This document shows positions 23,406 to 33,506 of a stretch of DNA of 64,000 nucleotides, one piece after another. The position numbers were made by a program, and so were the translations under genes. This stretch comes from an uncultured Eubacteriales bacterium (GTDB taxonomy: Bacteria; Bacillota; Clostridia; Christensenellales; Aristaeellaceae), in NCBI GenBank assembly GCA_902790015.1, contig CADAQF010000004.1, positions 1-64,000 on the forward strand, written 5' to 3'. The notes beneath the pieces were generated by a model. It saw only the letters and a program-made list of their open reading frames with translations. It had not been told where the DNA came from and ran no database searches. Every line of letters begins with the position of its first letter. Position 1 is the first letter of the stretch.

Positions 23406-24193
23406 AAGCATACTATGCGGTCTTCCGCCTGAGAAGGAGGATGGAGACCCAATACCGCGCGGCGGCTGTGGGAGGGATCGTGTGCCAGATTTTTTTCGGC
23501 CTGGTGCTGATCGCCCTGTACCGCGCTCTGTATGAAGGCCGGCCCCAGTCCATGCCCTTTTCCAGCATATCCACCTACGTCTGGCTGCAGCAGGCCTTTT
23601 TCAGGATGCTGCTGGCTTCAGACGCCGAGCTCATGGACAAGGTGCGCACCGGCGGCATCGCCTATGACCTGTGCCGGCCGGTCAGCCTGTACGGCTTTTA
23701 TTACGCAAGGATCCTGGCGCAGAAGCTGATGGGCAGTCTGCTCAGGGCTGCTCCGATGCTTTTGTTCTCCGCGCTGCTGCCGGCGGGCTGGGGCATAGCG
23801 CCGCCTTCGTCGCCGGCGGCGCTTTTGTGCAGCGCGGGCGCGTGGCTCATAGGGCTGTGCTGCGTTTCGGCGCTTGAAAACATCACCATGGCCTGCACCA
23901 TGCGCACGCTGGACCCCCGGGGCATGCAGGCCATGATGAACCTGCTGATGATGATACTGGCGGGGAACGTGCTGCCGCTGACCCTCTTTCCGGACAGCTG
24001 GCAGCCCGTCATTACCGCGCTGCCCTACGCCCAGCTGCTGGACGCGCCGATACGCCTGTATACCGGCGAATACGCGCTGTCCCGGGCCGGGTGGATCGTC
24101 CTTCGTCAGGCGGGCTGGACCGCCGTCCTGACAGCATTGGGGTACGTTTTGTGGAAGCGCCATCAAAAGCGCCTTGTACTGCAGGGAGGGTGA
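23402..24193 (+). CDS. ABC-2 type permease (first of two)
   Basis: A 263-residue membrane protein with about six hydrophobic helices. The order ATPase, permease, permease and the segments RRRMETQYRAAAVGGIVCQIFFG and AELMDKVRTGGIAYDLCRPVSLYGFYYARI match the ABC_2 membrane 6 (DUF990) group, which works as a heterodimer. It overlaps the ATPase gene by 4 bases (ATGA). Confidence 0.85.
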   Translation: MKAYYAVFRLRRRMETQYRAAAVGGIVCQIFFGLVLIALYRALYEGRPQSMPFSSISTYVWLQQAFFRMLLASDAELMDKVRTGGIAYDLCRPVSLYGFYYARILAQKLMGSLLRAAPMLLFSALLPAGWGIAPPSSPAALLCSAGAWLIGLCCVSALENITMACTMRTLDPRGMQAMMNLLMMILAGNVLPLTLFPDSWQPVITALPYAQLLDAPIRLYTGEYALSRAGWIVLRQAGWTAVLTALGYVLWKRHQKRLVLQGG

Positions 24194-24197
24194 GGCT

Positions 24198-24998
24198 GTG
24201 AACACCATTCGCCTTTACTGTAAATCCATGGCCATGCTGATCAGAAGCCAGCTGCAGTATCCCGCGTCCTTTCTTTTGCAGACCCTCGCCCAGCTGATCA
24301 TGGAGGGCGGCGAGCTGCTGGCCGTGATCCTGCTGGTGCGCCGTTTCGACCATCTGAACCAGTGGACGCCGGGAAACCTGTACTTCTTTTTCGGGCTGAT
24401 GTCCGTTTCGTTCTATCTGACGGAATGCTTTGGCAGGGGCATAACCGGCGCTTTTCCCTCCATGGTGCGCACCGGGCAGCTGGATACCCTTTTAGTGCGT
24501 CCCAGGGGCGTGCTGACCCAGGCGCTGTGCACCGCGGCGGATCCCAGGCGGATCGCCTGCATCGCCGTGGGGCTGGTAAGCCTTTTCAGGGGAAGCGTCC
24601 TGTCCGGGATCAGCTGGTCGGTCCCGCTGCTCCTGCTGCTGGCGGAAAGCATTTTCTGCAGCTTCTGGCTGATCCTGGGCCTGTTCCTGATCGAGGCGAT
24701 CCTCTGCATCTACAGTGTCAAGTCCGTGGAACTGGCCAATACGCTGACCTACGGGGGCCGAAGCGCCTGCCAGTATCCCGTGGATACCTATCCCCGGCCG
24801 CTGCGCGTGCTTTTCACGGTGGCCGCGCCCTTCGCGCTGGTGATGCATATTCCCGCCGCCTTTATACTGGGCAAGCCAGTGTGGAACCTGCCGGCGTGGG
24901 CCGCCTATGTGACGCCCCTGGCGGGGATAGTTCTCTTTGCGGTCATGTATTTGCTTTTTCAGGCGGCCATGCGGCATTACCGCTCGACGGGAAGCTGA
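24198..24998 (+). CDS. ABC-2 type permease (second of two)
   Basis: A 266-residue, six-helix membrane protein related to the upstream permease (GRGITGAFPSMVRTGQLDTLLVRPRG is the equivalent of the first permease's cytoplasmic motif). I chose GTG at 24198, preceded by AGGGAGGGTGAGG; an upstream TTG at 24174 is in frame. The two permeases with the ATPase should form one exporter. Confidence 0.85.
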   Translation: MNTIRLYCKSMAMLIRSQLQYPASFLLQTLAQLIMEGGELLAVILLVRRFDHLNQWTPGNLYFFFGLMSVSFYLTECFGRGITGAFPSMVRTGQLDTLLVRPRGVLTQALCTAADPRRIACIAVGLVSLFRGSVLSGISWSVPLLLLLAESIFCSFWLILGLFLIEAILCIYSVKSVELANTLTYGGRSACQYPVDTYPRPLRVLFTVAAPFALVMHIPAAFILGKPVWNLPAWAAYVTPLAGIVLFAVMYLLFQAAMRHYRSTGS

Positions 24999-25069
24999 TT
25001 AAGTCAGTACCGGGCCGCCAGGCCCCTGTCCCGAACGGGCGAACATAGCATGAGCGCTTCACTTGGCAA

Positions 25070-26666
<1,597 letters not shown>

Positions 26667-26674
26667 CGGGGCGG

Positions 26675-27367
26675 ATGAAAGGAATAACAGCCCGAATAGG
26701 GGAATGGACGGACGGCCCCGGCCGTCCGCCGGCCCCTGCGTGCGCCCCGGAGGAAGCGGAGCTGCTGCGTGAAACCTCCCGGCTCAAGGCGGAATGCCGC
26801 CGGGAGGCGCGCGCGCGGCTGGAGCGTCTGACCGGGGCTCAAAAGGCCGCTTCCGACGAACGGATCACGGAATTCCTGCTTTCATCAGCCTGGTTCAGGG
26901 AAGCCCGGAGCGTTTTTCTGTACTTAAGCGTCGGGCGGGAACCGGATACGGCGCAAATTCTGAAACGCGCGCTGGCGGAAGGGAAGACGGTGCTGGCCCC
27001 CAGATGCGGGGAAAGGCCTTTTATGAAGGCGGTGCGGGTCTCGTCCGCGGATGCCCTGCGTCCGGGAGCGTTCGGCATTCCCGAGCCGCCCGACGGCCCC
27101 GACGAGGGAGCCCAAGCGGACCTGGTCATCATGCCCTGCCTGGCGGTGGACCGCGAAGGCTGGCGGCTGGGGCACGGAGGCGGCTATTACGACGCTTTCC
27201 TTAGCCAGCATCCCGCGCGCTCGGTATGCCTGTGTCATGCGGCGCTTTTGTTGGACCGGCTTCCGCATGACGCCCGGGACGTCCGCCCGGACGCCTGCAT
27301 CCTGTCGGACGGCTGGCTGTATCCACAGAATGGCGGACCTGATACAAAGCAGAAATCAAATCCATAA
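26675..27367 (+). CDS. 5-formyltetrahydrofolate cyclo-ligase family protein
   Basis: A protein of up to 230 residues whose conserved part (LKAECRREARARLERL, VFLYLSVGREPDT, LAPRCGERPFMKAVRV, FGIPEP, VIMPCLAVDREGWRLGHGGGYYDAFL) matches ATP-dependent 5-formyl-THF cyclo-ligase, which returns 5-formyl-THF to 5,10-methenyl-THF. LGHGGGYYD is the ATP-binding signature. The first 45 or so residues are not part of the family, so the true start is uncertain; I give the ATG at 26675, 9 bases after the arabinofuranosidase stop. Confidence 0.85.
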   Translation: MKGITARIGEWTDGPGRPPAPACAPEEAELLRETSRLKAECRREARARLERLTGAQKAASDERITEFLLSSAWFREARSVFLYLSVGREPDTAQILKRALAEGKTVLAPRCGERPFMKAVRVSSADALRPGAFGIPEPPDGPDEGAQADLVIMPCLAVDREGWRLGHGGGYYDAFLSQHPARSVCLCHAALLLDRLPHDARDVRPDACILSDGWLYPQNGGPDTKQKSNP

Positions 27368-27407
27368 AGCTTCGACTTCCCCGGATAACTGCAGAGAGGG
27401 TGATCCT

Positions 27408-28397
27408 TTGGGTATCGATTTCAGGAAAATGATTGCCGACGCGTCAAAAGGAATCACGGACGCAACAAAAGAAGTCTCAAGTTTTATTGACAAAACCGGA
27501 AAAGACCTCGCAAAGGCCATCGATCAGAACGGAGACGGAGTACTGGACATTTCCGATATTCATACGGTCACGGACAGAATTAGGGAAGCTCAGGAAAAAG
27601 CCAGACGTAAAGCCGACCTGGAACGCCTGAAACCATTGTTTCCGGCAGAATTTGAATCGCCGGAATTTGTCATGCCCAAGATGATCCGTGTGAGTGAGAT
27701 CGATAAAGACCATGCTGAAAATGATGTGTGCAGGGGTTCTGTCGGCTTCAGAACGGTCATGGATGATATGTCCGTTATTACTATTTTTCGCGGGCATATT
27801 GATGATTTCGGGCTGTCGTTTTATCCTGAGCTTGAAAACACGGTGTACTATGTTGACCCTTGCGACAGAGACCATTACATCGCGCTGCATGAGTATTTTG
27901 CATATATGAAGATGCAGCGTGTGGCAGAGCTTCAGCGTATTGCCCATTCTCTCGGTGCAAGGCACTTTACTGTTATCTATAAAGACAGCAGCAAGTCGGT
28001 TTCATCCTATGCTGTGGATGCTTCTGTCTCAGCCAAGAATACAGGGGTAAAGGTGGGCACAGAAGCAAAACATACTGTTAGCAATTCATATGAATCAACA
28101 ACAAGCATCCTGGCGCAAATGGATTTTCCTGCACATGCGCCTGTCAGGCCGGAATTGCGCTATCTGAAAAAGGAGATCAATATCATCAATCTTATCGAGA
28201 TGCGTATGAATCCTCAGCATCCTTTGCAGCATCAGCATTTCAGTATTGAAATGAGCAATTCCTCTGGTATCAGGATAAAGGATGCCGCTAAGATTGATGC
28301 GATGCTTAAGACAATGAAGGTTGCGTGCGATTATACGGTTGAGTCTCAAGCTCATGACGAGGCCCACCGCATACTGGAATATGATATCGAATTCTGA
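27408..28397 (+). CDS. EF-hand-containing protein of unknown function
   Basis: A 329-residue protein with a TTG start at 27408 preceded by GAGAGGGTG; an ATG at 27429 is an alternative. Residues 39-50 (DQNGDGVLDISD) form a good calcium-binding EF-hand loop, following a short helical N-terminus (DASKGITDATKEVSSFIDKTGKDLAKAID). The remaining 270 residues are predicted mixed alpha/beta with no motif I recognise; there is no signal peptide or membrane segment. The gene is clearly more AT-rich than both neighbours and uses AT-ending codons, which suggests recent acquisition. Function not assigned. Confidence 0.75.
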   Translation: MGIDFRKMIADASKGITDATKEVSSFIDKTGKDLAKAIDQNGDGVLDISDIHTVTDRIREAQEKARRKADLERLKPLFPAEFESPEFVMPKMIRVSEIDKDHAENDVCRGSVGFRTVMDDMSVITIFRGHIDDFGLSFYPELENTVYYVDPCDRDHYIALHEYFAYMKMQRVAELQRIAHSLGARHFTVIYKDSSKSVSSYAVDASVSAKNTGVKVGTEAKHTVSNSYESTTSILAQMDFPAHAPVRPELRYLKKEINIINLIEMRMNPQHPLQHQHFSIEMSNSSGIRIKDAAKIDAMLKTMKVACDYTVESQAHDEAHRILEYDIEF

Positions 28398-28455
28398 GAG
28401 AAAGCCGTGCTCACTTTTTCAAATTTATCTGATATATCAGCAAAAACGGGGGGAA

Positions 28456-28484
28456 TTGCATTTCTGCGCGGAATATGGTATAAT
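28456..28484 (+). promoter_or_regulatory. Promoter of the secreted 160-residue protein
   Basis: TTGCAT (28456-28461), 17 bases, TATAAT (28479-28484), about 78 bases upstream of the start codon. Confidence 0.65.
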
Positions 28485-28561
28485 AACCATGGCATCTGAT
28501 CCGGGTTTCCCGTTTCCCTTCGGGGAGACGCTGTTGAACCAACCGGAAGAAGGGTGATGAA

Positions 28562-29044
28562 ATGAGAAAGAACGTATGGACGCGGGGGCTTCCCCTGCTG
28601 ATGGTCTGTGTGCTGGGCGTGAGCGCCGCTGTATTGCCGGCGGCTCAGGCCGCGCCGGCCAGGCCGCTGACGGCCAGCGTGTTTTTGCTGTTGGCCCAGG
28701 AAACGGTAGAGCTGCCGATAGGCTCGGCGGGTGTCATGCTGCGCACCGCTGCCCTGTCGGCCGATCTGCTCCGGCTGTGCGAGCAGGACAGCTTCGGTCA
28801 AAAGGACGAGAGCGATCTGCTCCGGCTGACGGAAACGGCGCTGGACAGCCTGACCGACGAGGAGAAGGATCTGTTCATGTATAATTTCGAAAAACAGATC
28901 GTTCCCTTCTGCGACGGCGTGCTGGCAGGAGATCCCGTCTGTCTGGACTATCTGTCGGATGCCGGCGTGGCGCTGGCTGACGAAGCTCCGGGCGACCGGG
29001 AGTGCTGGGAATTGCTCAAGGAAGCGGTGCTGTCTCAGAAGTAA
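28562..29044 (+). CDS. Secreted protein of unknown function
   Basis: A 160-residue protein with a typical signal peptide (WTRGLPLLMVCVLGVSAAVLPAAQA, cleavage likely after AQA at about 30). The mature part is acidic and mostly helical (SDLLRLTETALDSLTDEEKDLFMYNF) with cysteines in DLLRLCEQ, VPFCDG, DPVCLDY and DRECWE. No family recognised. It has its own promoter and ends just before a strong terminator shared with the convergent methyltransferase. Confidence 0.7.
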   Translation: MRKNVWTRGLPLLMVCVLGVSAAVLPAAQAAPARPLTASVFLLLAQETVELPIGSAGVMLRTAALSADLLRLCEQDSFGQKDESDLLRLTETALDSLTDEEKDLFMYNFEKQIVPFCDGVLAGDPVCLDYLSDAGVALADEAPGDRECWELLKEAVLSQK

Positions 29045-29050
29045 GACGGC

Positions 29051-29094
29051 GCATAGTAAAAGCGGGGCTTGGAAAAGCCCCGCTTTTACTATGC
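29051..29094. terminator. Bidirectional terminator, perfect 20-base stem
   Basis: 29051-29070 and 29075-29094 are perfect reverse complements with a 4-base loop. The stem carries A-rich and T-rich segments on either side of a GC core, so it can act in both directions between two convergent genes. The stop codon of the minus-strand methyltransferase (29089-29091) lies inside the stem. Confidence 0.9.
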
Positions 29095-29880
29095 CCGTTT
29101 GCGGCAGATATACAAAAGGTGGTTCGTGCTGCCCAGCAATTCTCGTTTTTCTGAAAAAAACAGATACCATTTTGCAAGCGCCTCGAATTCCTCGTCCGTC
29201 ATGGAAAAGTCCGGACGTTTTTCGATTGGCTCCAGCAGTCCGTCCACACCGGCCGTTGTCAGCCATTCCACGGGCTTCTTCTCAAACAGCTTCTCAAACT
29301 CGTTCACGTCATATCCCGTAAAGAGCTGTTCCCTGAAATGCCTTACCTGATAATAGTCCGTAAAGTTTTCCGCCTGTCCCTTTGTCCAGTTTCCGTAAAA
29401 ATAGTTGGCGTACATAATGGCAAATACGGAAATAAAGGCAAACAGCATCACGCCGCCCGACCTTGTCACCCGGATCGCTTCATCGATGGCGCGGTTTATT
29501 TCGTCGGCTTCATACAGGTGATACATGGGCCCGAGGGACAGCGTCACATCAAAGGAATCATCCGCAAACCTGCTGAGGTCCGCGGCGTCTCCCTGGAAGG
29601 ACCGGATATTCTTTATTCCTTTGCTGTTTTCCCTGAGCAGCGCAAGGTTGCTTTCGACCAGCTCCACCGCGGTTACGTCCATGCCTTCTTTGGCAAGCGC
29701 GATGGAGTATCTGCCGGTCCCCGCCCCGATCTCAAGGATCTTCGAATGCCCGGATGCATAGCGGTGGATGTAGGCCATGGTAGTTGCGTACTCCAGCTGG
29801 CCGTGCCGCGATCTTGTCGTCCGCCCGTCTTCGTCGTACTGACCGTAAAAGCTGCTCACGATCTCTTTTCTGGTGCTCAT
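29089..29880 (-). CDS. Class I SAM-dependent methyltransferase
   Basis: A 263-residue protein with the Rossmann methyltransferase fold. Motif I is ILEIGAGTGRYSIALA, followed by the acidic residue in VTAVELVESN, GDAADLSRFADDSFDVTLSLGPMYHL (motif II/post II) and a C-terminal alpha/beta cap. The substrate is unknown. It is probably cytoplasmic and monocistronic. The last codons lie inside the shared terminator stem. Confidence 0.85.
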   Translation of the reverse strand: MSTRKEIVSSFYGQYDEDGRTTRSRHGQLEYATTMAYIHRYASGHSKILEIGAGTGRYSIALAKEGMDVTAVELVESNLALLRENSKGIKNIRSFQGDAADLSRFADDSFDVTLSLGPMYHLYEADEINRAIDEAIRVTRSGGVMLFAFISVFAIMYANYFYGNWTKGQAENFTDYYQVRHFREQLFTGYDVNEFEKLFEKKPVEWLTTAGVDGLLEPIEKRPDFSMTDEEFEALAKWYLFFSEKRELLGSTNHLLYICRKRA

Positions 29881-30071
29881 TCAAGGCTTCCTTTCAAAAT
29901 AGATGATCCACGCTTCCCGTGTCTGTCTTCCGTTCCCCTGGCAGGTCATTCGAGGGACGCCGCACAGATCCTTCAGGGATATGTTACAAGTGTAAAACCC
30001 GATGCCGTTCTGACGCAAAACCGCCTTTCCTTCCGTTTAATCATGGGAAATACGAAATGGAGGGAAAGACG

Positions 30072-30206
30072 ATGAAGAAAGTCATCCGTTCGGTATGGAT
30101 CCTGGTAAGCCTCTGGCTGGTGCTGGCCTATGTGGGCGGCGCGCTGCCGGGGCCCGCGAGGACGGTGAAAAGGGCCGTGGCGGTCAGCACGCTGCAGGGT
30201 CCGTGA
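30072..30206 (+). CDS. Possible 44-residue membrane peptide
   Basis: A short frame starting MKKVIRSVWILVSLWLVLAYVGGALP, one predicted membrane helix, with a basic tail (ARTVKRAVAVSTLQGP). GGAGGGAAAGACG gives a good RBS before the ATG at 30072; an in-frame ATG at 30057 lies upstream. The sequence could also be a signal peptide with a tiny mature part. No family recognised. The 29881-30071 gap shows nothing else. Confidence 0.45.
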   Translation: MKKVIRSVWILVSLWLVLAYVGGALPGPARTVKRAVAVSTLQGP

Positions 30207-30272
30207 AGCGGCAGAACGCGGCCGGCGGCACAGCGCCGGTGAGCCCGTTTAGCCCTTCAAAGGGAGCCGGGG

Positions 30273-31667
30273 TCATTCCTCGTCGGGAATGGGGAAGGAA
30301 TTGAGCAGCTGTTCGCCCTGGCTGATGGCGGCCAGCACCTGACCGGGGGCGGGCCCGCCCGGGATATCCCGCGCGCGGACACAGGTTTCGGGGGCAATGG
30401 CTTCGTATACGTCTTCCTCAAAGGCGGGGCTGAAGCGCCGGAATTCCTCCGGGGTCAGTTCGTCCAGCGCCTTGCCCTCGGACAGGCTGAAGGCCACGAG
30501 CTCTCCAATGACGCGGTGCGCGTCCCGGAAGGGGAGCCCTTTACGCACCAGATAGTCCGCGCAGTCGGTGGCGTTGGTGAAGCCCAGGTTGGCCTTGCGG
30601 CGCATGACGTCCGTGCGGTACACTGCCTTGTCCAGCATCCGGGTGAACATGTTAAGGCAGTGGATCACGGTGTCGGAGGCGTCAAAGTAGGCTTCCTTGT
30701 CCTCCTGCATATCCTTGTTGTAGGCCAGCGGGATGCCCTTCATGACGGTCAGCAGGGCCGTCAGGTCCCCGTAAACGCGGCCTGTTTTGCCCCGGATCAG
30801 CTCGGCTACGTCCGGGTTTTTCTTTTGGGGCATCATGCTGGAACCGGTGGAATAGGCGTCGTCCATGGAAAGATATCCGAACTCCTGGGAGCTGAAGAGG
30901 ATGCACTCCTCGCAGAACCGGCTCAGGTGCATCATGCACACCGCGGCGGCGGACAGATAGTCCAGCAGAAAATCCCGGTCGGAAACGCCGTCCAGCGAGT
31001 TCATGGAAATGGAGCTGAAGCCGAGCTTTTGGGCCACGAAGTCACGATCCAGCGGGTAGGTGGTGCCGGCCAGGGCGCCGCTGCCCAGCACGCAGACGTC
31101 CGCCGCCTGAAAGGCCGCCCAAAAACGCCTCAGATCCCGGCTGAACATCTGGAAATAGGCCATCAGATAGTGGCCCAGGGTAATAGGCTGGGCCTGCTGC
31201 AGGTGGGTGTAGCCGGGCATGATGTCGTTTATATGCTCTTTGGCTTTTTTAAGCAGCAGCTCACACAGCTCCCGTACGGCCCGCATGGTGGCGGCGGCAG
31301 TGCGGCGGGCGTACAGGTGCATGTCCAGCGCCACCTGGTCATTGCGGCTGCGGCCGGTGTGCAGGCGCTTTCCCGCGTCCCCGATGCGCTGGGTCAGCAG
31401 CTCCTCCACCCGCATGTGGATATCTTCGCTTTCCGGGGGAAAATCCACCTTTCCCTCGTCCATGTCCCGCAGGATGCTTTGGAGGCCTTCCTGTATCGAA
31501 AGAAAATCCTCCTGGGAGATGATCCGCTGCCGGGCCAGCATTTCCGCGTGGGCCAGGCTGCCCCGGATGTCCTCCCGGTAAAGCCTTTGGTCAAAGGAAA
31601 TGGAAGAATGAAAGTCGTCCACCGCGTGATCGGTGGCCTTGGAAAACCGTCCGCTCCAGAGCTTCAT
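30273..31667 (-). CDS. argH: Argininosuccinate lyase
   Basis: A 464-residue fumarase-superfamily enzyme that splits argininosuccinate to arginine and fumarate. The family signature GSSMMPQKKNP is present, with WSGRFSKATDHAVDDFHSSI at the N-terminus and the HTGRSRNDQVALD motif. Length is standard. No other arginine genes are adjacent; argG, the usual neighbour, is not in the window. Confidence 0.96.
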   Translation of the reverse strand: MKLWSGRFSKATDHAVDDFHSSISFDQRLYREDIRGSLAHAEMLARQRIISQEDFLSIQEGLQSILRDMDEGKVDFPPESEDIHMRVEELLTQRIGDAGKRLHTGRSRNDQVALDMHLYARRTAAATMRAVRELCELLLKKAKEHINDIMPGYTHLQQAQPITLGHYLMAYFQMFSRDLRRFWAAFQAADVCVLGSGALAGTTYPLDRDFVAQKLGFSSISMNSLDGVSDRDFLLDYLSAAAVCMMHLSRFCEECILFSSQEFGYLSMDDAYSTGSSMMPQKKNPDVAELIRGKTGRVYGDLTALLTVMKGIPLAYNKDMQEDKEAYFDASDTVIHCLNMFTRMLDKAVYRTDVMRRKANLGFTNATDCADYLVRKGLPFRDAHRVIGELVAFSLSEGKALDELTPEEFRRFSPAFEEDVYEAIAPETCVRARDIPGGPAPGQVLAAISQGEQLLNSFPIPDEE

Positions 31668-31841
31668 GGGATCCCTCCTGACGTGTTAAGCGTAATCACC
31701 GGACTTTGAAAAAGGATAGCACAGTTTTTCCCCGGCGTAAAGCGGAATTTCGCCCTTTGCGGCCGGATAAGGGTGGGAAGGGGCAGCATGATAAGCGGTC
31801 CGGCGTTTCTGCCGATAATGCCATTTGGCGTTTCTCCGCCC

Positions 31842-31870
31842 TTGACATCCTTTCGCCGTTATGGTACATT
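31842..31870 (+). promoter_or_regulatory. Promoter of the SCIFF gene
   Basis: TTGACA (31842-31847), 17 bases, TACATT (31865-31870), about 40 bases upstream of the SCIFF start. The remainder of the 31668-31841 gap shows no gene. Confidence 0.75.
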
Positions 31871-31909
31871 ATATGAGCAATCCAGCGTTTAAGAAAGGGG
31901 GAAATCCTT

Positions 31910-32062
31910 ATGTCTCATATTCAGACCCTGCCCACCCGCGATCTGTGCGAGAGCGCGAAGAAGGGCGGCTGCGGCGAATGCCAGACTTCCTGCCAGTCTG
32001 CCTGCAAGACCAGCTGCGGCATCGCCAATCAGCAGTGCGAAAATCAGAAGGAAAGCAAGTAA
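31910..32062 (+). CDS. scfA: SCIFF peptide (six-cysteine ranthipeptide precursor)
   Basis: A 50-residue precursor starting MSHIQTLPTRDLC and containing GGCGECQTSCQSACKTSC, the hallmark of the SCIFF (six Cys in forty-five) family, plus the later QQCEN cysteine. It has seven cysteines; Cys13 (RDLCESA) is extra to the usual six. In characterised members a radical SAM enzyme crosslinks cysteine sulfur to a neighbouring residue. AAGGGGG precedes the ATG. The maturase gene follows after a terminator. The biological role of SCIFF is not settled. Too short for default gene finders. Confidence 0.93.
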   Translation: MSHIQTLPTRDLCESAKKGGCGECQTSCQSACKTSCGIANQQCENQKESK

Positions 32063-32078
32063 TTGCGATAAAGTTCCA

Positions 32079-32106
32079 ATGCCGCCTCTCCGGCGGCGTT
32101 TTTTTA
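32079..32106 (+). terminator. Terminator between SCIFF and its maturase
   Basis: A six-base GC stem (GCCGCC/GGCGGC, 32081-32097) followed by seven Ts. Partial read-through would give much more precursor than maturase. Confidence 0.8.
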
Positions 32107-32120
32107 TCAAAGGAGCGAGT

Positions 32121-33506
32121 ATGATTCATCAGTATCGCCTGGGAGGCAAAAACATCGTACTGGATACGTGCTCCGGGTCCGTCCATCTGGTGGACGATGT
32201 CGCCTACGACGTCATTTCCCTGTACGAATCCCACAGCAAAGAGGATATCGTGCGGGAAGTGGCGGCCCGCTATCCCGCAAGGCCGGAAGCCTCCCCAAAG
32301 GAGGTTGCCGCCTGCGTGGACGAGGTGACGGAGCTCAAAAAAGCCGGCAGGCTTTTTGCACCGGATACCTTTGCGCCCATGGCAGGGGAGCTTAAAGCCC
32401 GCACGGGCGGGGTCGTCAAGGCCCTGTGCCTGCATGTGGCCCATACCTGCAACCTCAACTGCGCCTACTGCTTTGCCAGCCAGGGCCGCTATCACGGCGA
32501 GCGGGCCGTCATGAGCCTGGAAACCGGGAAACAGGCGCTTGATTTCCTGGTGGCCCATTCCGGGACGCGCCGGAACCTGGAGGTGGACTTTTTTGGCGGC
32601 GAGCCGCTGATGAATTTCCCGATGATCAGGGACCTGGTCGCCTACGCCCGCTCCCTGGAAAAGGACACAGGAAAGCATTTCCGTTTTACACTGACCACCA
32701 ACGGCCTGAATATTGACGACGAAGTGATCGACTTTTGCAACCGGGAATGCCACAACGTGGTGCTGAGCCTGGACGGCCGCAAGGAGATCCATGACGCGCT
32801 CAGGGTGGATTATCAGGGCCGCGGCAGCTGGGACAGGATCGTGCCCAAATTCCAAAAGCTCGTTGCCGCCCGCGGCGGCAAGGGCTATTATATGCGCGGC
32901 ACCTTCACCCATGCCAACCCGGACTTTCTCAAGGACATCCAGGTGATGCTGGACCTGGGCTTCACCGAGCTCAGCATGGAGCCGGTGGTCTGCGCCCCGG
33001 GGGACCCGGCGGCGCTGACCGAAGAGGATAAGCCGATCGTTTTCAGACAGTACGAGGAGCTGGCGCAGTTGATGATCGCCCGCCGCCGGGAGGGCCGCCC
33101 CTTCACCTTCTATCATTACATGATCGACCTGACCGGGGGCCCGTGCATCTATAAGCGGATCTCGGGCTGCGGCTCCGGCACGGAATACATGGCCGTGACC
33201 CCGTGGGGGGATCTATATCCCTGCCACCAGTTTGTGGGCGAGGAGGGCTTCAGGCTGGGCGATATCCGCCATGGGGTGGACAACCTGGCCGTACAGCAGG
33301 AGTTCGCCTCCTGCAACGTCTACGCCCGGGAGGAGTGCCGCAGCTGCTGGGCGCGCCTTTACTGCTCCGGCGGGTGCGCGGCCAACGCCTGGCATTCCAC
33401 GGGCTCTGTCAAGGGGGTCTACGCCTACGGCTGCGACCTGTTCAGAAAACGGATGGAATGCGCCATCATGGTGGAAGCCGTCCGCCAGACGGAAGGAAAC
33501 GCCTGA
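32121..33506 (+). CDS. scfB: Thioether cross-link-forming SCIFF peptide maturase (radical SAM)
   Basis: A 461-residue radical SAM-SPASM enzyme. The N-terminal part is a RRE-like precursor-binding region (MIHQYRLGGKNIVLDT). The SAM [4Fe-4S] cluster site is Cys110, Cys114 and Cys117 in HTCNLNCAYCFA. The C-terminal SPASM region holds further cysteines (SGCGSGTEYM, YPCHQF, EECRSCWARLYCSGGC). It installs thioether links in the SCIFF peptide encoded just upstream. The ATG at 32121 is preceded by AAAGGAGCG. The stop overlaps the next gene (TGATG). Confidence 0.95.
   Translation: MIHQYRLGGKNIVLDTCSGSVHLVDDVAYDVISLYESHSKEDIVREVAARYPARPEASPKEVAACVDEVTELKKAGRLFAPDTFAPMAGELKARTGGVVKALCLHVAHTCNLNCAYCFASQGRYHGERAVMSLETGKQALDFLVAHSGTRRNLEVDFFGGEPLMNFPMIRDLVAYARSLEKDTGKHFRFTLTTNGLNIDDEVIDFCNRECHNVVLSLDGRKEIHDALRVDYQGRGSWDRIVPKFQKLVAARGGKGYYMRGTFTHANPDFLKDIQVMLDLGFTELSMEPVVCAPGDPAALTEEDKPIVFRQYEELAQLMIARRREGRPFTFYHYMIDLTGGPCIYKRISGCGSGTEYMAVTPWGDLYPCHQFVGEEGFRLGDIRHGVDNLAVQQEFASCNVYAREECRSCWARLYCSGGCAANAWHSTGSVKGVYAYGCDLFRKRMECAIMVEAVRQTEGNA

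Noticed and set aside
31861..32124. 87-codon frame over the SCIFF gene
   Set aside because: Out of frame with the SCIFF peptide, which has the conserved cysteine pattern and an RBS.
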